Assembly (NCBI RefSeq): GCF_030269925.1
Contig: NC_085107.1
Coordinates: 9,362,001-9,426,000, forward strand
Source: Bombyx mori
Taxonomy: Eukaryota; Arthropoda; Insecta; Lepidoptera; Bombycidae
DNA length: 64,000 nt
Reading direction: 5' to 3'
The notes below the pieces were generated by a model. That model was given only the letters and a program-made list of their open reading frames with translations. It made no database searches and was not told where the DNA came from. Shown piece after piece: positions 36,701 to 51,700 of the stretch. The translations under genes were made by a program, and so were the position numbers. Position 1 is the first letter of the stretch, and the number at the start of each line of letters is the position of its first letter.

Positions 36701-39700
36701 CCGTGTTTTTTTTTTTAATAGGAAAGTTAGAAAAAGAATGTTTTGTCTTCTCTTACGAATTTCCTTTTTTACTTTAACTAGGTATAATTAGTTAATTAAC
36801 ATTGTTGTGTAATTTGCGTACACGTTTACGTATGTAGGTATGTATACGGCAAATATTAAGGCGATTAAATGGGGAATGAGAACACAAGAGCTACAAGTAT
36901 TTTTTCCAACATACTTATCGAAATCTCGTGTTGTAATTGTGAATACGAGATAGGAGATACATCGCTAATGTTTTGTACACTTATCGACGCAGATGAAAAC
37001 TAAACAAAATTTTCAATATACGAAATGTTTTTAATGATTATGGGCTACTTTAGATCGTGCTTGATGTATGCAAGTGATGCGAGTTTAGTAAACGCTAATG
37101 TGAACGGGTCAACGTTCCGGGGTTATCAAAGTAGGGGCGGCGCCAAACGGTCGCATGGTCGCCCGGCGGCGCCTAGTGTCGGCACCCGACGCCCTTCACA
37201 GCCACTACCAACCATCTCATCCATTGCATGCTTTCAAATTAGTTCATTGAGTTGTGTTATTCTGTTATGCAACAGAAGTTGTTTGTATCATGAAAATTTT
37301 ATTAAGATCCCATAAGATTCGAAAACTAGGCTAACCTACAACACATTGATCTCAAAATCTATGATTTCCGTGTGATTACTCACATACGCATGTTCGTGTA
37401 ATTAAGTGTTATTTTGATTTTATATAAAATCATTTGAATGTGACTATTTGTGTATGTTATTTTTCAATTAATATTAGTTCAAAAAACCAATCAATATTAT
37501 TTCTACATATCATTATTGTTTACTCATTTTGAGAGTCTCGTAGCCAAATTTCAAAAATCCGATTTAACTTCGTGAAGTTCACTTGTCCTTCGACACACTA
37601 GTAATGCCTTAATCGAAATTACGTATTCGATTGGCTTTGCAGGAGCAATGGAGGAAAAATCGGTTGCTCGAGTAACATCACAGAAGTTATGGAGGCTTTT
37701 AACTAATTGTAATGTTCACGTAGTCAATATATGTGTATTTCCGTAGTAAAATATTGGTACAAAAAAGGTCAGAATATAGGGTAGGGTTTCGTAGAGATTT
37801 TTTCGGTCACGATTTTTAGAATTATATAGGAATAAATATTATTGACTAAATATATTTAGTTAACCCTATATGTTCATCTAATTTAATCTAACTCAACTAC
37901 AGAATGCATGATAACAGGTCGATATGGGCCTGTCAGGTTTTTATTTTGCTGTAACTGTACTGTTTTTATTTTGCTGTATAATGCAACAAGATAATATCTT
38001 CCAAATGTCCTTTGTGCTTACTTATTTTTGTGTATGATTGTTAGTGATAACACAATAAGCTATCTCACTCGTATTAACATGTTAAAGAAAACGAAAATTA
38101 GTGGTAAACAAGACATATTTTACACCTACTTGCATATCAAAATAATACGATAAAAATTTAGTTGACCATGGAAGGAGTCTACACGTTCAGCAAAATTATG
38201 GGAAAGTAAGTCAAGGGCGCTCCAGTTGACATATATTTAATTATGTTAGTAATATGGCGAAAATAACAGAGTAGGGTTGTTACTTAAGTAATCATAAAAT
38301 TTAGTTGAATAGTGTTTTTTATTTGGGTAAAAAATAATCAAAATCAAAAAAATTCTTATTCAAGTAAGCCTTCACAGGCAATTTTAAACGACCGTGAGCT
38401 TAAAATCCATTCGAAGAATCTGCTTTTTCAGGTATATAATCAGATTCTTTAATAAAAATTTGCAAATATTAATGTCTAAACAGCCAAAGGCCATTGTACC
38501 ATTAAGTACCATTGTTTTGTTCATGTGTCAACAGGTTGCCTTATTGTTTCTTTTTTTCAAAACCGCAATAATAAAACCAATGAGAAAATATTGTCCATAA
38601 AATAGCTCTAAGTCTTGAAGCTTAAACTCTAATTCGATCATGAACAGTGATTACGATCGAATTTCAATCACTAGAAACACAAAGAATATTATATTATATC
38701 TACAAGGTAAAAAGATTAAAAGATAAAAAAATGTCCTTGGGGTGACAATAGTTAATGCGCCTGGTGTAATCGGGCTTATACGATTAAGTTGTACGATACT
38801 GTCTGTGGCCTAAAGGTAAAAAGCTCGTGTATTCATATTGAGTGATAGGACTCAATAGGGTTCAAGGACGGCGATGACTTTTGTCATGAAGTAGGTACAT
38901 ACTAATGCGGAATAAAAAATTAAAATGTAGCCTGGAATATTTTTGAACATGCCTTTTTATATTGATGGTAAACCCATGCGGAAAAGAAATCCTATACTTA
39001 TTTTTAAAGCAATTACTCTATTTTACAAAGGCAAACGCTAAAACACACAAACGACAAAAGCTAATTATTACGTGCTTGGGTTTGAAGGGTAGGAGGGATA
39101 GTCATTTTGAAATAAACGTTGAGTTGATTTTATTGAGAGGTTGAAGCTCCAGGTCTCAAGGTGACAGTTACATCGAGTAGTGATGTGTAAAGGCTTCGAC
39201 AACTATTAACAACAATAAGTAGATGATGAGTTCGTAGTCTACCCAAAATCAACATAAATTCGCTTAACATTATATACTCGTAGTTTAAATTTTGTTTCAT
39301 AGTCTGAAGATGTATTTGTGACACTACATTTGCAAATGTCACGTCACTTTTCAAATATTACAGTTCACATAACCGAACTTAATTAAAAATTGAAATTTAA
39401 AATATCTGTTACAAGTACATAGGTCAAGGAGAAAGTGTTTTTTGCATAGTAATCTTTGCGAACTGGATTAAGTACGCAGCTGACACACAGCTCAAGGTAC
39501 ACCGGAGCAAGTCGAACGATTCATAAATTGACGTTCTCGCGTAGGTCAAAGGGTAATTAAATTACAAAACGGGACCAGCAAATACAATTAAACGAACCGC
39601 TAGGCTCGACTGAGCTCGTCAGCAGTACCTACATAGTGATTTGTTACGGTTGTGACTCATTACATATTTTAATAAATAATAGTTTGAAAAAACTCAAAAA

Positions 39701-42700
39701 CACGCTTTATATAAAATTCAACTAAAAAACAGAAAATAATTTTAATAAATTTAAATTGAAAATAGTGTAAAAAATGTGCATGGTGTTATTAGTTATAAAT
39801 ATTATATAATATTTTTCTGACAGATATGAGTAGAAGAATTATTATTTCAATAATATCTTAAAAAGCGCCCCACGCTTTTTTTTAAATAAAATATTTTTTT
39901 ACACTATTCTCAATTTAAATTTATTAAAATTTATTATCTATGTTTTAGTTGAATTTTATATAAAGCGTGTTTTTTAGTTTTTTTAAACTATTATTTACTT
40001 TTCATTGTTTAGTTAAATTTTCTATAATGGCGTTTTTTTTAAAACTATTAAGTACTTTAACATCAATTCCTGTCTTATCTACTATAGATAAAAATTATTA
40101 TATAAATTGGCAAAAATCTTAGTTTGCAAATTGAATAATGGAATAATCTTATGAAATTAGTGTATTGTCATCGGTCCTCGATAAATCTACAAAGTTTGAA
40201 TGAAATCTGGCCGGCCGTTTAAAGTGAGTCAAAATCGCGTCTAAAGGAGTCAGTTACAAACATACATACAAGTGAAGCTAATATAAAGCGTGTAAAAAAA
40301 ATGACAAATGCCATTCTACATAAACTCTGTACAGGAGAGTGAATTGTTGCGTTAATGTCAAAGAGGATTCGTCTAATCTCAAAATGATCAAATCGTAATA
40401 TTTTAAACTAGATGTACACGACAAAAGAAGTAGATAAATTCCTTTGTAAGCAGAAAATCTTATAGGTAATATGAACTGAAAAAGACATACTTTCTTTATT
40501 TTTCATGCAAAATAAAGAATCGTAAGTTTAACCCTTAAAAACTTCAGCATCAAATTTACATTTTTAATATCATAATTGCGATAAATAATTAAGAAACCAA
40601 TCTTTTAAGACTTGAACCAGCTATTTTAAATAATGCATATATTTTGTAAGTTTTGATTAAAAAATGAAACTCAAAATTAATACAGATCATGTGTCACCAA
40701 ATTTATGTGATATGCGATTTTCAACTATTATTTAAGATCGGCACTCAAGAACCTTAAATTCAAATCTTAATGAAACAGTGCCAAAATATCATCATCATCA
40801 TCATCCTATAGCATTCCATTGCTGGATAGGTATAGGCCTCTCCAAATGCTAAAATATACAGCTATTGAAAAGGTTTCCTATAATGTGACATCGACAAAAA
40901 TATAACACGTAGGTATCTCACTTTGTGACAATCACATTATCTCTTTCTTCATATTTTTACTTTATCTTATTATTGTTTCAGAATAATGTTCTTGCTTTAT
41001 TAAATAAACATACGTACGTAGTCAGTTATATGGCACAACAAGATCTTGTCACTCTCTTGTTGTAATTAATCATGTTGTCCGGACAGCTGTGGTCATTACG
41101 ATTGTATCTACTATTGTTTTATTTTCTTGTCTCAGCTATAAAAGTCTGTTGTGCGTTTTTTTGAACTGGTGAATTTGGTCTCGATTTGAAGTGACTAAGT
41201 ATTATTAAATGTACGAAGCACACACCATTTTTCATTCGCTTAATCTATGCAATGGTGCTATGCGAAAAACCCATGCGTGCAATTGTACAAATTTACAATT
41301 AAATCTGATAATCGTAAAGAATGCGAAAATAGAACATTTATTTATATTTAAGCGTAGTAATTGAAAATTCTGTCGATCTACGTTGAAGCGGTTCCTAACA
41401 GGCAAACCCTGTTACAAGCTTAAGGAAACAGGATTAAATATATAAAAGACAACTTTTTATATTTAATTTATAATTATTTATCTTAATTTATATTAAATTC
41501 TCATTGATTTAGTTATTTGTCTCTAACAAAATGTAGGTAGGTATTTAGGCTTTATAAATCACCAATTTTAATTAATAAATAAATTACATTTCATTATTGA
41601 CGACCGAAGTGTGTTTTATGCCTAAAAACAATGTGCTTACAAACGTCTGAAGGGAGTGCTATCTCTATCGATTGTTCACTGTGCATTCTGTTTGGGTTTA
41701 GATTATATTGTACACCCGAATGCAACATCACCGTCCATGTTATTTCTGCCACGGCTAATGGCTCCCAGTTTGAAGGGATATCCATTATTATATCGCAATT
41801 GAGACTGCGACCTCTAGTCTTCGTTTACAATAATATCAGATCAGCCGTGAGTTCGTCTGCCCCTGCTCCGCTGCAAAAACATGATGTTTACAAATGTAGT
41901 TTACCAATCAATTCTTACGACTAATAAAATATCTAGGAGTTCAGAGGATTCAAGTTCTTACAGAAAATAGGCAGATCATTGTATGTTATCTTAAAACAAA
42001 AACATGTTCAGACGATATCCTGTAAAATATTATTATTTTGCTAGAAAAATCGATATGTCAATGTTCTATTAACAACAGAACAAATTAAAAACAGAACTGC
42101 AATTGACCTACAGTAACTCTAGCCTAATATTCGAAATTTACAAGAAACAATCGTGAACATTCACAAAAATGCGCTGCTAAGTTATTTTGTATTGAGCTGT
42201 ATTCTAATAGTTGCTCATATAAAAGTTACAAGCACGGTCTTATTATTTTTAACAAAAAAATCAGTTCTAATAAAAACACCAATAGAACAGCATAAATGTA
42301 ACGATTGATCAACTTGCTTGTTGGCCCCGATCGTTGGTGTTGTATATTAGCAAAACGTGGCAGTACGACAACGTTGAATGAAAATAAAGACTGTCTCTTA
42401 TATAGTTTTATGATGTGGAAATAGAGAAACAGTTCAGCGACCTAATGAGTATTTTACCTGTACATCACTGAATTCGAATTCATTGCCTGATAACAAATAA
42501 TATAAAAACATCAATTAAATAAGGGAGTGATCGCACAGGCTTCGCTTCAGGTGTAATCTATTAAGCAGTTCACATTACTGTCGAATGTTACGACACTACC
42601 GTCGTAATATTGCATAATATGGAACGTGTCTAGTTTTAAAATAAAATAATAATAATTTGAATAAAAGAATTCGAAACGGTTTCCTCAAAATCATTTAACT

Positions 42701-45700
42701 AATTGTTAAATGTGCAAGTTGTAAATTTGAAATGTCGCGACCAAAACAAAGGCATCATCGACTTCGTTGATTTTTTTTCAGGCAGGTAAGTCCCCTGTGA
42801 ATGTTATTTAAGTTTCTAATAATTATTTACGATAATATTTAAAAAAAAAAATCTCACATTTTTAATTTTTTTTCATTTCAATAACTTTTCAGGTTTATTG
42901 GTTAGTATATTGGTGCAACAATTTTTTACTTTTATTATACATATTTTATACAATACAAAATTAGCGTAGTCTTTAGAAATTTCTGCAATGCTGTTTTCTA
43001 ATAGTCAAGAAAATAATATGTATCAGAATGTCAGGATGTCGTTTATTGAAAATTTGGCGGCAAAATCTCTTACGTGTTTGACTTTTAAGTTAATAGTAGG
43101 TAACTGTCCACCCAAAATTGGCAAAGTTAATTAATAGATAATAAATAATTTTATCTGTGTAGCAGGCTAACGTACTAACAACGACTTTATTACAGTATTT
43201 GACTCGAAGCACGACTTTAATTTAAAAATGTGTTTCGTCATGTAAAATTTTTTCGTAAATGTTTTCTGTTTTGGAGATATTCTTTAAAAAAAAAATTCTT
43301 TTCATAATAAATTTGTTGTTGTTGTACTGTGTACAAAAATATCAATCAGTCAGTAAAATAATATTTGTATACTTCATAATTAACGTTACAAAAGTGATGA
43401 GAGATGGTGAAGCCGGCGATACTTAGTCAATAGCTTGTCATTAGAAAAATTCTATTCTTACATTAAATGTATTGGACTATAATTAAAAAAAACGAACAGA
43501 TGCGCTAAATCTACGACTTAGAGGCAAAGCTGGGATTCATAACAGCATTCACAGGTTCACAAAATATAAACTGCTTACTTACTTATCCATCAGGTGGCTC
43601 GATACTAAATGGTCATTCCGATAGAGGCACCCGTCACGTGCGGACGTGCTCATCGTCCACTCGATCGCCCGGTCTTTGTTCGCCCGGCTTTTGTTAGCCC
43701 GGCCATTGTTCGCGCGGCCTGTGTTTGTGGTACATCTGCCGACTAAGTGCTCTTTCTGGAAGTTTTTATTTGTTTTGTTTCCTTTTGTTGTTTCTGTGTT
43801 CGTGGTACATCTGCCGACAAAGTGGTTTCCTGCAAGTATTTATTTGTTTTGTTTCTTTTCGTAATTTCTGTTTTGTTGTGCTTTTTCTTTGTCCTGTAGT
43901 AATCGCGCCGCATTGCCACCTGTGTTCAATAGAACCGCTCAGGTCCGAGAAGTTGGGGCCTCGCCGCAAGGCGAGTGTTTTCAAGACCCGGGGCCGCCCC
44001 ACCTGGGTACTCAGCGATCATGGACGCTGTATTCGCGGAATTCCTCCGACTTCGCCACCCACAGCTCGCCTCGGAGTTTTTGGCCTTCAAGGCCAATCAC
44101 ACTGCGAGTCCTCTCGAGGACTCCGCCGCGCTCGCTGCTCCTGCGTCGCCTGTACCTGCGTGCAGAGCTTCTGCATTGAGCACCGCAGCCTCTGTCGTGC
44201 CTGCCGCTCCCGTGTCGCCTATACTGGCGAGAAAAGCTGCTGCGTCGTCCGCCGTGACCATCGTTTCAGCTGAGCGATCATCCGCGGCCTCCGTCGCGCC
44301 CTCTAAAACACCTACACTTGCTCGTAGGTCGCCTGCACCCGCCTCCTCGTGCTCCGACTCTGACTCGGACATGGAGGTCGACCTCGCCCCCGCCTCATCG
44401 ACGGATGGATTCACCCTGGTACAGAAGGGTAAGAAGCGTGCCGCGGAGTCTCGAGCTCCCGCGGCCGCTAAAATTAGCAAAGCCGTGAACGCGTCGCGCC
44501 CCCGCCCTCAGACTCCCGTTGCGCCCCCAGCCCGTGCCACTCCGTCGCCGCGTCCGGTGGCACAAAATAAAACCCAGACCCCTCCCCCGGTTATCCTTCA
44601 GGAGAAGGCAGCTTGGGATCGAGTTTGCCTGGCCCTTAAGGCCAAAAATATAAATTTCACGAATGCCCGTAACCTCGCGAACGGCATTCAAATTAAGGTT
44701 CAAACACCCGACGACCATAGGGCCCTCTCTTCTTACCTCCGTAAGGAGCGTATAAGTTTCCATACGTATACGCTCCAGGAGGAGCGCGAACTCCGCGTTG
44801 TAATACGCGGAATCCCTAAAGAGTTAGATGTAGAGCTCGTAAAAGCCGACCTGTTAGAACAAGGCCTACCAGTGAATTCTGTGCACCGTATGCACACCGG
44901 TCGCGGTAGGGAGCCATATAATATGGTTCTAGTCGCTCTCCAGCCTACCCCCGAGGGTAAGAAAATCTTTAACACACAGACCGTCTGTAGGCTCTCTGGT
45001 ATCGCTGTCGAAGCCCCCCATAAAAAAGGCACTCCTAGCCAGTGCCATAACTGTCAATTGTACGGGCACTCTTCCCGTAACTGTCACGCGCGCCCCCGAT
45101 GTGTTAAGTGTTTGGGCGATCACGCCACGGCCCTCTGCGCTCGCGACCAAAAAACCGCGACGGAACCGCCTAGCTGCGTCCTGTGTCGAACACAGGGTCA
45201 CCCCGCGAATTACCGTGGTTGCCCCCGAGCCCCTAAAATAAATCGCCGCGTCGCCCGCCAAAACCGCCTCCGAGCTTCCGGCCCAGACATCAAAGCCTCG
45301 GCACCCTCTGCGTCGCAGGCTAAGCCAGCGTTCGTTCCGGCGGCGGTGCCCAGTGTCTCGGCCTGGGCAAAACCGCTGCCGTACACGAACACGGCTACAA
45401 CTCCCTCCTCCGCGATTCGTCCCGCCCCCGCGACTCGTCCCTCTCCCGCGACTTGCCCTCCGACCGCGTCCGACAATCTCGCTTTAGCGATCGACTTCTT
45501 TCAGTCGATCAACTTTGAGCGCGTTAACGCTTTGGGCGACGCCATTCGCGCTGCCTCCACTGCACAACACTTTATCGCCGTTGTGCAGGAATACGCCGAC
45601 GTATACGCGTCATTAAATACGTACGTCCTCCCCTCACTCCGCCGGTAATCAATGGCGTATATAAGTAGAATAAAGCCCCTATCCGTAACGATAGGATTTT

Positions 45701-48700
45701 TTAACGCTTACGGTCTCGCAAATCAACGTGATCAGGTTTCTGACTTTTTGCGTGACCACCAAATTGATATCTTTTTAGTGCAGGAGACCCTACTTAAGCC
45801 CGCGCGCCGTGACCCTAAAATCGCGAACTATAACATGGTCAGGAACGACAGGCTCTCTGCCCGTGGTGGTGGTACCGTCATTTACTATAGAAGAGCCCTG
45901 CATTGCGTCCCGCTCGATCCTCCCGCGCTCGCTAATATCGAAGCATCAGTGTGCCGAATCTCACTGACGGGACACGCGCCGATCGTTATCGCGTCCGTTT
46001 ATCTTCCACCGGATAAGATCGTTCTAAGCAGTGATATCGAGGCGCTGCTCGGTATGGGGAGCTCTGTCATTCTGGCGGGCGACCTAAATTGTAAACACAT
46101 CAGGTGGAACTCACACACCACAACCCCGAATGGCAGGCGGCTTGACGCGTTAGTCGATGATCTCGCCTTCGATATCGTCGCTCCGCTAACCCCGACTCAC
46201 TACCCGCTAAATATCGCGCATCGCCCGGATATACTCGACATAGCGTTATTAAAAAACGTAACTCTGCGCTTACACTCGATCGAAGTAGTTTCAGAGTTAG
46301 ATTCAGACCACCGTCCCGTCGTTATGAAGCTCGGTCGCGCTCCCGATTCCGTTCCCGTCACGAGGACTGTGGTGGATTGGCACACGCTGGGCATCAGCCT
46401 GGCTGAATCTGATCCACCATCGCTTCCGTTTAGTCCGGACTCTATCCCGTCTCCTCAGGATACCGCTGAAGCCATAGACATCGTAACGTCACACATCACC
46501 TCGACATTAGATAGGTCATCGAAGCAAGTTGTAGCGGAGGACTTCCTTCACCGCTTCAAATTGCCCGACGATATTAGGGAACTCCTTAGAGCTAAGAACG
46601 CCTCGATCCGTGCGTACGATAGGTATCCTACCGCGGAAAATCGTATTCGAATGCGTGCCCTACAACGCGACGTAAAGTCTCGCATCACCGAAGTCCGAGA
46701 TGCCAGATGGTCTGATTTCTTAGAAGGACTCGCGCCCTCTCAAAGGTCTTACTACCGCTTAGCTCGTACTCTCAAATCGGATACGGTAGTAACTATGCCC
46801 CCCCTCGTAGGCCCTTCGGGCCGACTCGCAGCGTTCGATGATGACGAAAAAGCAGAGCTGCTGGCCGATACATTGCAAACCCAGTGCACGCCCAGCACTC
46901 AATCCGTGGACCCTGTTCATGTAGAATTAGTAGACAGTGAGGTAGAACGCAGAGCCTCCTTGCCACCCTCTGATGCGTTACCACCCGTCACCCCGATGGA
47001 AGTTAAAGACTTGATCAAAGACCTACGTCCTCGCAAGGCTCCCGGTTCCGACGGTATATCCAACCGCGTTATTAAACTTCTACCCGTCCAACTCATCGTG
47101 ATGTTGGCATCTATTTTCAATGCCGCTATGGCGAACTGTATCTTTCCCGCGGTGTGGAAAGAAGCGGACGTTATCGGCATACATAAACCCGGTAAACCAA
47201 AAAATCATCCGACGAGCTACCGCCCGATTAGCCTCCTCATGTCTCTAGGCAAACTGTATGAGCGTCTGCTCTACAAACGCCTCAGAGACTTCGTCTCATC
47301 CAAGGGCATTCTTATCGATGAACAATTCGGATTCCGTACAAATCACTCATGCGTTCAACAGGTGCACCGCCTCACGGAGCACATTCTTGTGGGGCTTAAT
47401 CGACCAAAACCGTTATACACGGGAGCTCTCTTCTTCGACGTCGCAAAAGCGTTCGACAAAGTCTGGCACAATGGTTTGATTTTCAAACTATTCAACATGG
47501 GCGTGCCGGATAGTCTCGTGCTCATCATACGGGACTTCTTGTCGAACCGCTCTTTTCGATATCGAGTCGAGGGAACCCGCTCCTCCCCACGACCTCTCAC
47601 AGCTGGAGTCCCGCAAGGCTCTGTCCTCTCACCCCTCCTATTTAGCTTATTCGTCAACGATATTCCCCGGTCGCCGCCGACCCATTTAGCTTTATTCGCC
47701 GACGACACGACTGTTTACTATTCTAGTAGAAATAAGTCCCTAATCGCGAAGAAGCTTCAGAGCGCAGCCCTAGCCCTAGGACAGTGGTTCCGAAAATGGC
47801 GCATAGACATCAACCCAGCGAAAAGTACTGCGGTGCTATTTCAGAGGGGAAGCTCCACACGGATTTCCTCCCGGATTAGGAGGAGGAATCTCACACCCCC
47901 GATTACTCTCTTTAGACAACCCATACCCTGGGCCAGGAAGGTCAAGTACCTGGGCGTTACCCTGGATGCGTCGATGACATTCCGCCCGCATATAAAATCA
48001 GTCCGTGACCGTGCCGCGTTTATTCTCGGTAGACTCTACCCCATGATCTGTAAGCGGAGTAAAATGTCCCTTCGGAACAAGGTGACACTTTACAAAACTT
48101 GCATAAGGCCCGTCATGACTTACGCGAGTGTGGTGTTCGCTCACGCGGCCCGCACACACATAGACACCCTCCAATCCCTACAATCCCGCTTTTGCAGGTT
48201 AGCTGTCGGGGCTCCGTGGTTCGTGAGGAACGTTGACCTACACGACGACCTGGGCCTCGAATCAATTCGGAAATACATGAAGTCAGCGTCGGAACGATAC
48301 TTCGATAAGGCTATGCGTCATGATAATCGCCTTATCGTTGCCGCCGCTGACTACTCCCCGAATCCTGATCATGCAGGAGCCAGTCACCGTCGACGCCCTA
48401 GACACGTCCTTACGGATCCATCAGATCCAATAACCTTTGCATTAGATGCCTTCAGCTCTAATACTAGGGGCAGGCTTAGGGACCCCGGTAACCGTACTCG
48501 TCGAACTCGACAAAGAGGTCGACGTGCAACCTAACCCATGCATCAGCCCGCTGAGTTTCTCGCCGGATCTTCTCAGCGGGTCGCGATTCCGATCCGGTAG
48601 TAGATTCATTCGCGAAACAATTGCTCTTGAGTTGTTAGGTCTCCTTCGGAGGCGCTCGGGCAGTTGTTAGCAAATCCCACCTCTCTTGGCTGAGCCTTTG

Positions 48701-48759
48701 CTCGCCCACCTGTCCTGGTGAAACTGGAAAGGCCTTCGGGCCACCAGTAAACTTTCAAT

Positions 48760-48793
<34 letters not shown>

Positions 48794-51700
48794 AAATGGT
48801 AAAAATACCAGCATTTAAAAGCATCCTTACTTTAGTAAAAGGACACTTTTTTCCATTTACATAACGTCATTTCCGTTTCCTCGGGAACGGTGACTTAACG
48901 TTCTACATAAAATAACAAAATATGTATTTATAATATTCATCTATAAAAAATGTCTGTCGTTAGGGCGAAAGGGAACAAAAAGCTCGATCAGAATATGAAA
49001 TAAATACTTCGTATACTAACTTGAGTGCAGATTGTTACCATCAATACATATTTATAATTTAATATTTTCAGGCACCATCGCTCACTTCTTCTCGCTTCTT
49101 TGAAACTGTCACATCATACTGTTTTAAGGAATAGCCCGCCCGAAATACATTTGAAAGCATGGCATAGCAAATCGATTTGTTTTGCGATGTCCAGTTTTGT
49201 GGGATATTCGGATCGCGGTTTGTCAAGAGCCATTGGCGTTTGGCTAGGAGGGTTGGCTAAGCTCGAAAACTCAACCAGGAGGGGAAGGCTTTCCCACAGC
49301 TTCCCGAGCGCCCCTAGAGTAGACCTAACAGCTTAAGCGCGAGTGCATCTACCATTAGATGAGAAGATCCAGCAAGAAACTCAACGAGCTGATTCTAAGG
49401 TTCATGTCGAACTCTTCGGCGAATTTGACGACTACGATGAGGTGTGTTATGTGATGTGTGATGAGTGCTGTTATCAGTAATGTCCAACAGAATTCAGAGT
49501 GGGTCGTATAGATAGATCCGTTAGGTCGTAGGTATCTAGGGCGTTGATGGTGACTGGCTCCTGCATGAATCGGATCAGGAGTGTAGCTAGCGGCGACTAA
49601 GACAAGAGGGCTTGAATGTCGCTCCGGCATTCCGAAATAGCGGTCCACAGTTGTTTTTGTAATTTTTTGATGGATTCCAAACCCAGATGGTCGTGAAGAT
49701 CTACATTCCTTAAAAACTAAGTCGCACCGACGGCGTTCCTGCAGAATTTAGATTTGATTTTCCGGATTGAGTCTATGGGTTTGTGTACTGCGCGACAACG
49801 CAACCATCGCAAAGGTCATTCTAGGCCGTATACAAAATTTTGTAAAGTGTGGACATGTAAACCGACGCGATACCGCACCAAGCAGACCATTCGGCGACGA
49901 GTAGAAACGACTAGGACATTCTCCGAAAATTTGGTTTTTAAAATATCTCAAGTATATAAAGTATGGATATATTGTTGTATTCTGGAAAAAAGCAACAGTG
50001 TTCTGTAAAGCACCAGCAAATCTATAAAATTGAGGCAAACGAGATGTGTAGGTAAAAATTATAGATTTTTCCCAGTTGGCTCCTATTTTTTTAAGAAGAA
50101 AAGACAGTTAACATTGAATACGTCGGTTTATTTGTTTATCTAGAGTTCATAAAAAAGTTATGGAAAATTACCATAAAGTCACATTATATTGCACAATGAT
50201 AATTTGATTCCGTGCACGGAATGAACAAGATAACTAATTTTTAGCTTTTGAAATAGAAGATCTTATAATCTTTATGGCTATTGCATGCTAAGGCTTCAAC
50301 GTCTGATGAACCGTTGAAAAATTCAAAATCACTAGAGCTGGTAATTCGGTAACTTATTGAATCCAAATTTAATAAAAGTATAAATATATATTAATGTTTT
50401 TTAAACTATAAATTATTTTCTACGAGCACTCATATTTCTGGTAGATTGTAGTTGAGTCAATAAATGCCAATCTCTCTTATCTTTGAAACCCGTTTGTTAT
50501 GATTCCGTTACTTTTCTGATAGTTACATCAATATTGTTTTATTTCATTAATAAGTTCATTCCTAACAAGGGTTGACGGCCGGTAGGCGACTGGCCAGAGA
50601 ACTGTAAGTTAAATCAAATTGCAATATGGTTACACGTATGATCATCCTCGGATCCGAAACTGTAACAAACGAGTACCGTTCGTAAATGAGGAATAAGATT
50701 TTACTCTATGAGCCCGCAATAGAATGCTAAACCAAATAGCGCGGACGTCTCACGCATACTAATAATCTTACATTGCGCGCTGTGAAAAAACCATTATTGA
50801 GAGAAATATATCGATTCTATCAGTCAATCAAGATTTATTTGTTTATCGTATTAAAAACATTAGCTCTTGTACATGCCTTCATTTTCAGTGTCGTGGTTTC
50901 CAGGAAACACTTTACTAGTTTTATTGAATATAATCCTTTATAGTATGAAGGAACATTTCAGGCAAAAGAATGAATCAATGAGTCTTTCAAGGCTATCCAT
51001 GTTAAATGTTTTAAATTAGTTAAAACGTAATGATTCCGTGGAAAGTATTTAAGAAAGTACTTACGAGAAACAAATATTAAAAACCCATTTACTAATAGTT
51101 TTGATAAACATTTAACACATTAATTTGTTAGTTCCCTATTAATGGGTAAACACGGTTGATACAAGACCAATATGATATCATTCAATTTTACTGCTTTAGA
51201 AGCGACCTTAGATAACCCGGACAAACTATCGAGTACCGTCTCTAAGATGTCATCCTCATACCTCGCAAACCTCGACACGAAATGCAAACTCAACAGCATT
51301 ATATAATTAGGTATTAAATCAGCATCTGCCAGATACTAAGTTTGAATATTTGAATACCAATATCATTGATGATGATGTAAACGAAATAAAACCAACCATC
51401 CCATAAGAATTATACCTGACATTAAGGAATAGCTAAAGGGCCCCTTGAAAATGCTATGAAGAGGGTACCGGTAATTAGGCTGACTGGAAAATCTGTGAAG
51501 ATCAATTGAACGGTCAATAAAATCGAACCTCCGGGTCACGGGCGTCTTAATTCTTGTTTTATGAGAAAGATAGTACCGAAAATAGTTTCGTAGAACGTCA
51601 ATTACCTAACACATCTTCACTTTTCGAGCATGCGTTTATGTTGTAGTAATTAGCTGCTGATAATATTGCTGATAAGAAAATATCTTAATAATAACACCAT

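Larger units (their letters stand above)
43614..48790 (+). mobile_element. Full-length Jockey-clade LINE, apparently intact
   Basis: A 5,177-bp element: 5' UTR (43614-44019) with tandem repeats, ORF1 (44020-45648), ORF2 (45652-48534), 3' UTR and an A-tail of 28. Perfect 10-bp target duplication on both sides. It starts CATTCCG; Jockey-type elements carry their promoter inside the 5' UTR. The two ORFs have no stop or frameshift, the tail is long and the duplication is intact, all signs of a recent insertion. It sits inside the first intron of the LRR gene in antisense orientation. It resembles the described Bombyx LINE BMC1, but I cannot confirm that name. Confidence 0.93.

Noticed and set aside
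43975..44019. Extension of LINE ORF1 upstream of 44020
   Set aside because: The frame is open to 43975 but has no ATG before 44020; GTG starts are not expected in a eukaryotic element.
44097..45476. Antisense ORFs of 88-127 codons opposite LINE ORF1
   Set aside because: GC-rich mirror frames of ORF1, no domain.
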